Below are positions 62,936 to 64,000 of a stretch of 64,000 nucleotides of DNA, in pieces. Source of the stretch: Oceanihabitans iliipiscarium. GTDB lineage: Bacteria; Bacteroidota; Bacteroidia; Flavobacteriales; Flavobacteriaceae. The stretch's first letter is position 1. The number at the start of each line of letters is the position of its first letter. The translations under genes and the position numbers were made by a program. The stretch covers positions 124,001 through 188,000 of the forward strand of contig NZ_JBHUOV010000001.1 of the NCBI RefSeq assembly GCF_042686125.1. Direction: 5' to 3'. Under the pieces are notes generated by a model. The model was not told the origin of the DNA. It saw only the letters and a program-made list of their open reading frames with translations, and searched no databases.

Positions 62936-63606
62936 TCTTTTTTAGCTTTTAAGGCTATAAAATCTTTTAAGTAAAAAGGTTCAAAATAAGCGACATCTTC
63001 GGTGTCGTTTTTTTTGTGCTTTTCATAAGCAATTGCAGACATTTCATTAGCAGATGGGAGCTTATCTTCTATAAAAATAGCATTTTCATGTGTGATCAGT
63101 GTTTTTGTTTTTTCTACACCATTTCCAATAAAATAGACTTTACCTAGTTTTAAATAATTAGCGAAAGAATGTGCTTCTAAAATTTGAGCTTCTATAGGTC
63201 TAATGACTTTATATTCTGCATCAAAAATAGCAGAATAGACTTCCATGCGTCTTGCATCAAGCATAGGCACAATAAACCCTTCTTTAATTTTTACTTGGTG
63301 TGCTAAAGCTTCAAGTGTAGAGACCGAAATTAATGGCTTGTTTAGAGCGAAGCATAAACCTTTTGCTGCAGATACGCCAATACGCAATCCTGTATAAGAA
63401 CCAGGACCTTTACTGACAGCAATGGCGTCTAATTGTGATGGTTTGATGTGATGTTTTTCAAGAAGTGCACTAATATAAACATGCAAGCGTTCTGCATGTG
63501 AATAATTTTTATCATAATCTTCTTGTAAAGCAAAAGTCTCTCCTTGTTTAGAAAGAGAGACTGAGCAATTTGTTGTAGCTGTTTCTATGTTTAAAATTAG
63601 TGCCAA
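62932..63606 (-). CDS. tsaB: tRNA threonylcarbamoyladenosine biosynthesis protein TsaB
   Basis: Partner of TsaD and TsaE in making t6A37 in ANN-decoding tRNAs. The ASKHA-fold motifs are LILNIETATTNCSVSL at the N-terminus and AIAVSKGPGSYTGLRIGVSA near residue 65, with LDARRMEVYSAIFD near 120. The 224 residues match the family. The start is TTG, giving MALILN in frame; no ATG is close upstream. It is 6 bp after the adaptor-protein gene on the same strand. Confidence 0.93.
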   Translation of the reverse strand: MALILNIETATTNCSVSLSKQGETFALQEDYDKNYSHAERLHVYISALLEKHHIKPSQLDAIAVSKGPGSYTGLRIGVSAAKGLCFALNKPLISVSTLEALAHQVKIKEGFIVPMLDARRMEVYSAIFDAEYKVIRPIEAQILEAHSFANYLKLGKVYFIGNGVEKTKTLITHENAIFIEDKLPSANEMSAIAYEKHKKNDTEDVAYFEPFYLKDFIALKAKKD

Positions 63607-63612
63607 AATAAT

Positions 63613-64000
63613 TTACGAAGCGTCTTCAGATTTATCATTAGCACCTTCTTTTTCAGACTTTAATTGAACATCGTCATTGTTTTTCAACGACTTTGTTACT
63701 GTATTATATGGTCCAGTAATTATCTCTTCACCTTCATTTAATCCTTCAAGAATTTCAATATTAGAATTATCTTGAACACCAGTTTTTACGACACGTAATT
63801 TAGCTTTTGTACCTTCTTTAATAAAAACACATTCAAACTTTTCTTCACTTTCACTAGCCACTGCATCTTTAGTTTTTATTTTTCTTGTAGAAGAAGTGTC
63901 TGTTTTGATAACGATAGAGCTAATTGGCACACCAATGACTTTTTCACGCTTATTCGTAATGATATCTACTGTTGCCGTCATACCTGGCCTAAAAGGCGAA
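63613..64000 (-). CDS. RND efflux periplasmic adaptor subunit, C-terminal part only
   Basis: The frame is open to the right edge, so the N-terminal part lies outside. The visible 129 residues begin RPGMTATVDIITNKREKVIG, the typical end of the beta-barrel domain of HlyD/MFP adaptors, then IPISSIV-type strands (GVPISSIVIKT), the membrane-proximal domain (VVKTGVQDNSNIEILEGLNE, GEEIITGPYN) and an acidic Lys/Glu/Ser tail. It links an RND pump to an outer membrane channel; partner genes are not in the window. Confidence 0.87.
   Translation of the reverse strand, partial: SPFRPGMTATVDIITNKREKVIGVPISSIVIKTDTSSTRKIKTKDAVASESEEKFECVFIKEGTKAKLRVVKTGVQDNSNIEILEGLNEGEEIITGPYNTVTKSLKNNDDVQLKSEKEGANDKSEDAS

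Noticed and set aside
1..64000. CRISPR arrays, insertion sequences or attachment sites
   Set aside because: No regularly spaced repeats, transposase genes or flanking direct repeats were seen. The tRNA genes are not interrupted or followed by an integrase.

Overview
The window is a 64 kb piece of a low-GC chromosome from a marine member of the Flavobacteriaceae (Bacteroidota); the genus cannot be fixed from the sequence alone. Supporting signs are Bacteroidota-type promoters (TTG, about 19 nt, then TAnnTTTG), a SusC/SusD pair, many lipoproteins with a Cys lipobox, a PorP/SprF-type type IX secretion protein, a zeaxanthin-type carotenoid cluster, and alginate lyases of families PL7 and PL17.

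Positions 1-20856 form an alginate utilisation locus. It runs: PL7 lyase (cut by the window edge), gluconokinase, 6-phosphogluconate dehydrogenase, an Nramp-fold transporter without the metal-binding motifs, a second PL7 lyase, an SDR oxidoreductase, PL17 oligoalginate lyase, KdgF cupin, SusC, SusD, FadR-type GntR regulator, hexuronate-type MFS transporter, two more SDRs, KDG kinase, KDPG aldolase, a half-length LacI-type protein and a DMT transporter. Together they encode a complete route: alginate is cut outside or at the surface, oligomers enter through SusCD, PL17 releases unsaturated monomers, KdgF opens them to DEH, an SDR reduces DEH to KDG, and KdgK and Eda give pyruvate and glyceraldehyde 3-phosphate. 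Two promoters (before PL17 and before susC) carry the same tandem operator, TTGGTnnACCAA plus a second copy 13 bp on, overlapping the -7 element; this resembles operators of FadR-type uronate regulators. The long leaders of susC and of the MFS gene share a hairpin with a TGCACG loop followed about 31-34 nt later by GGAGGGAAGTAAT, which looks like an undescribed RNA element.

Positions 20900-32690 are mostly housekeeping: a tRNA-Gly/tRNA-Leu operon with its own promoter and terminator, mutS, a SpoU methyltransferase, an SAM methyltransferase, a FolK-deoxynucleoside kinase fusion, a YhhQ transporter, an AsmA-like protein, ribosomal protein S21, a DUF2797 protein and a GH3-like protein.

Positions 32697-38264 hold a carotenoid cluster: a MerR/B12-binding (CarH/LitR-like) regulator divergent from a two-domain fasciclin lipoprotein, then crtI, crtB, crtZ and a CrtYcd-type lycopene cyclase. 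Repeats of TTGTCTAAGTTT lie in the divergent promoter.

Positions 38329-64000 are core genes: clpX, clpP, tig, pdxJ, nadK, the envelope cluster DUF6089-uppS-bamA-two ompH/skp-murI, a candidate structured RNA, a LytTR two-component pair, a VWA lipoprotein, a PorP/SprF protein, an Nfu-like protein, dodecin, a DUF255 thioredoxin-fold protein, an MscS channel, tsaB and the C-terminal end of an RND efflux adaptor.
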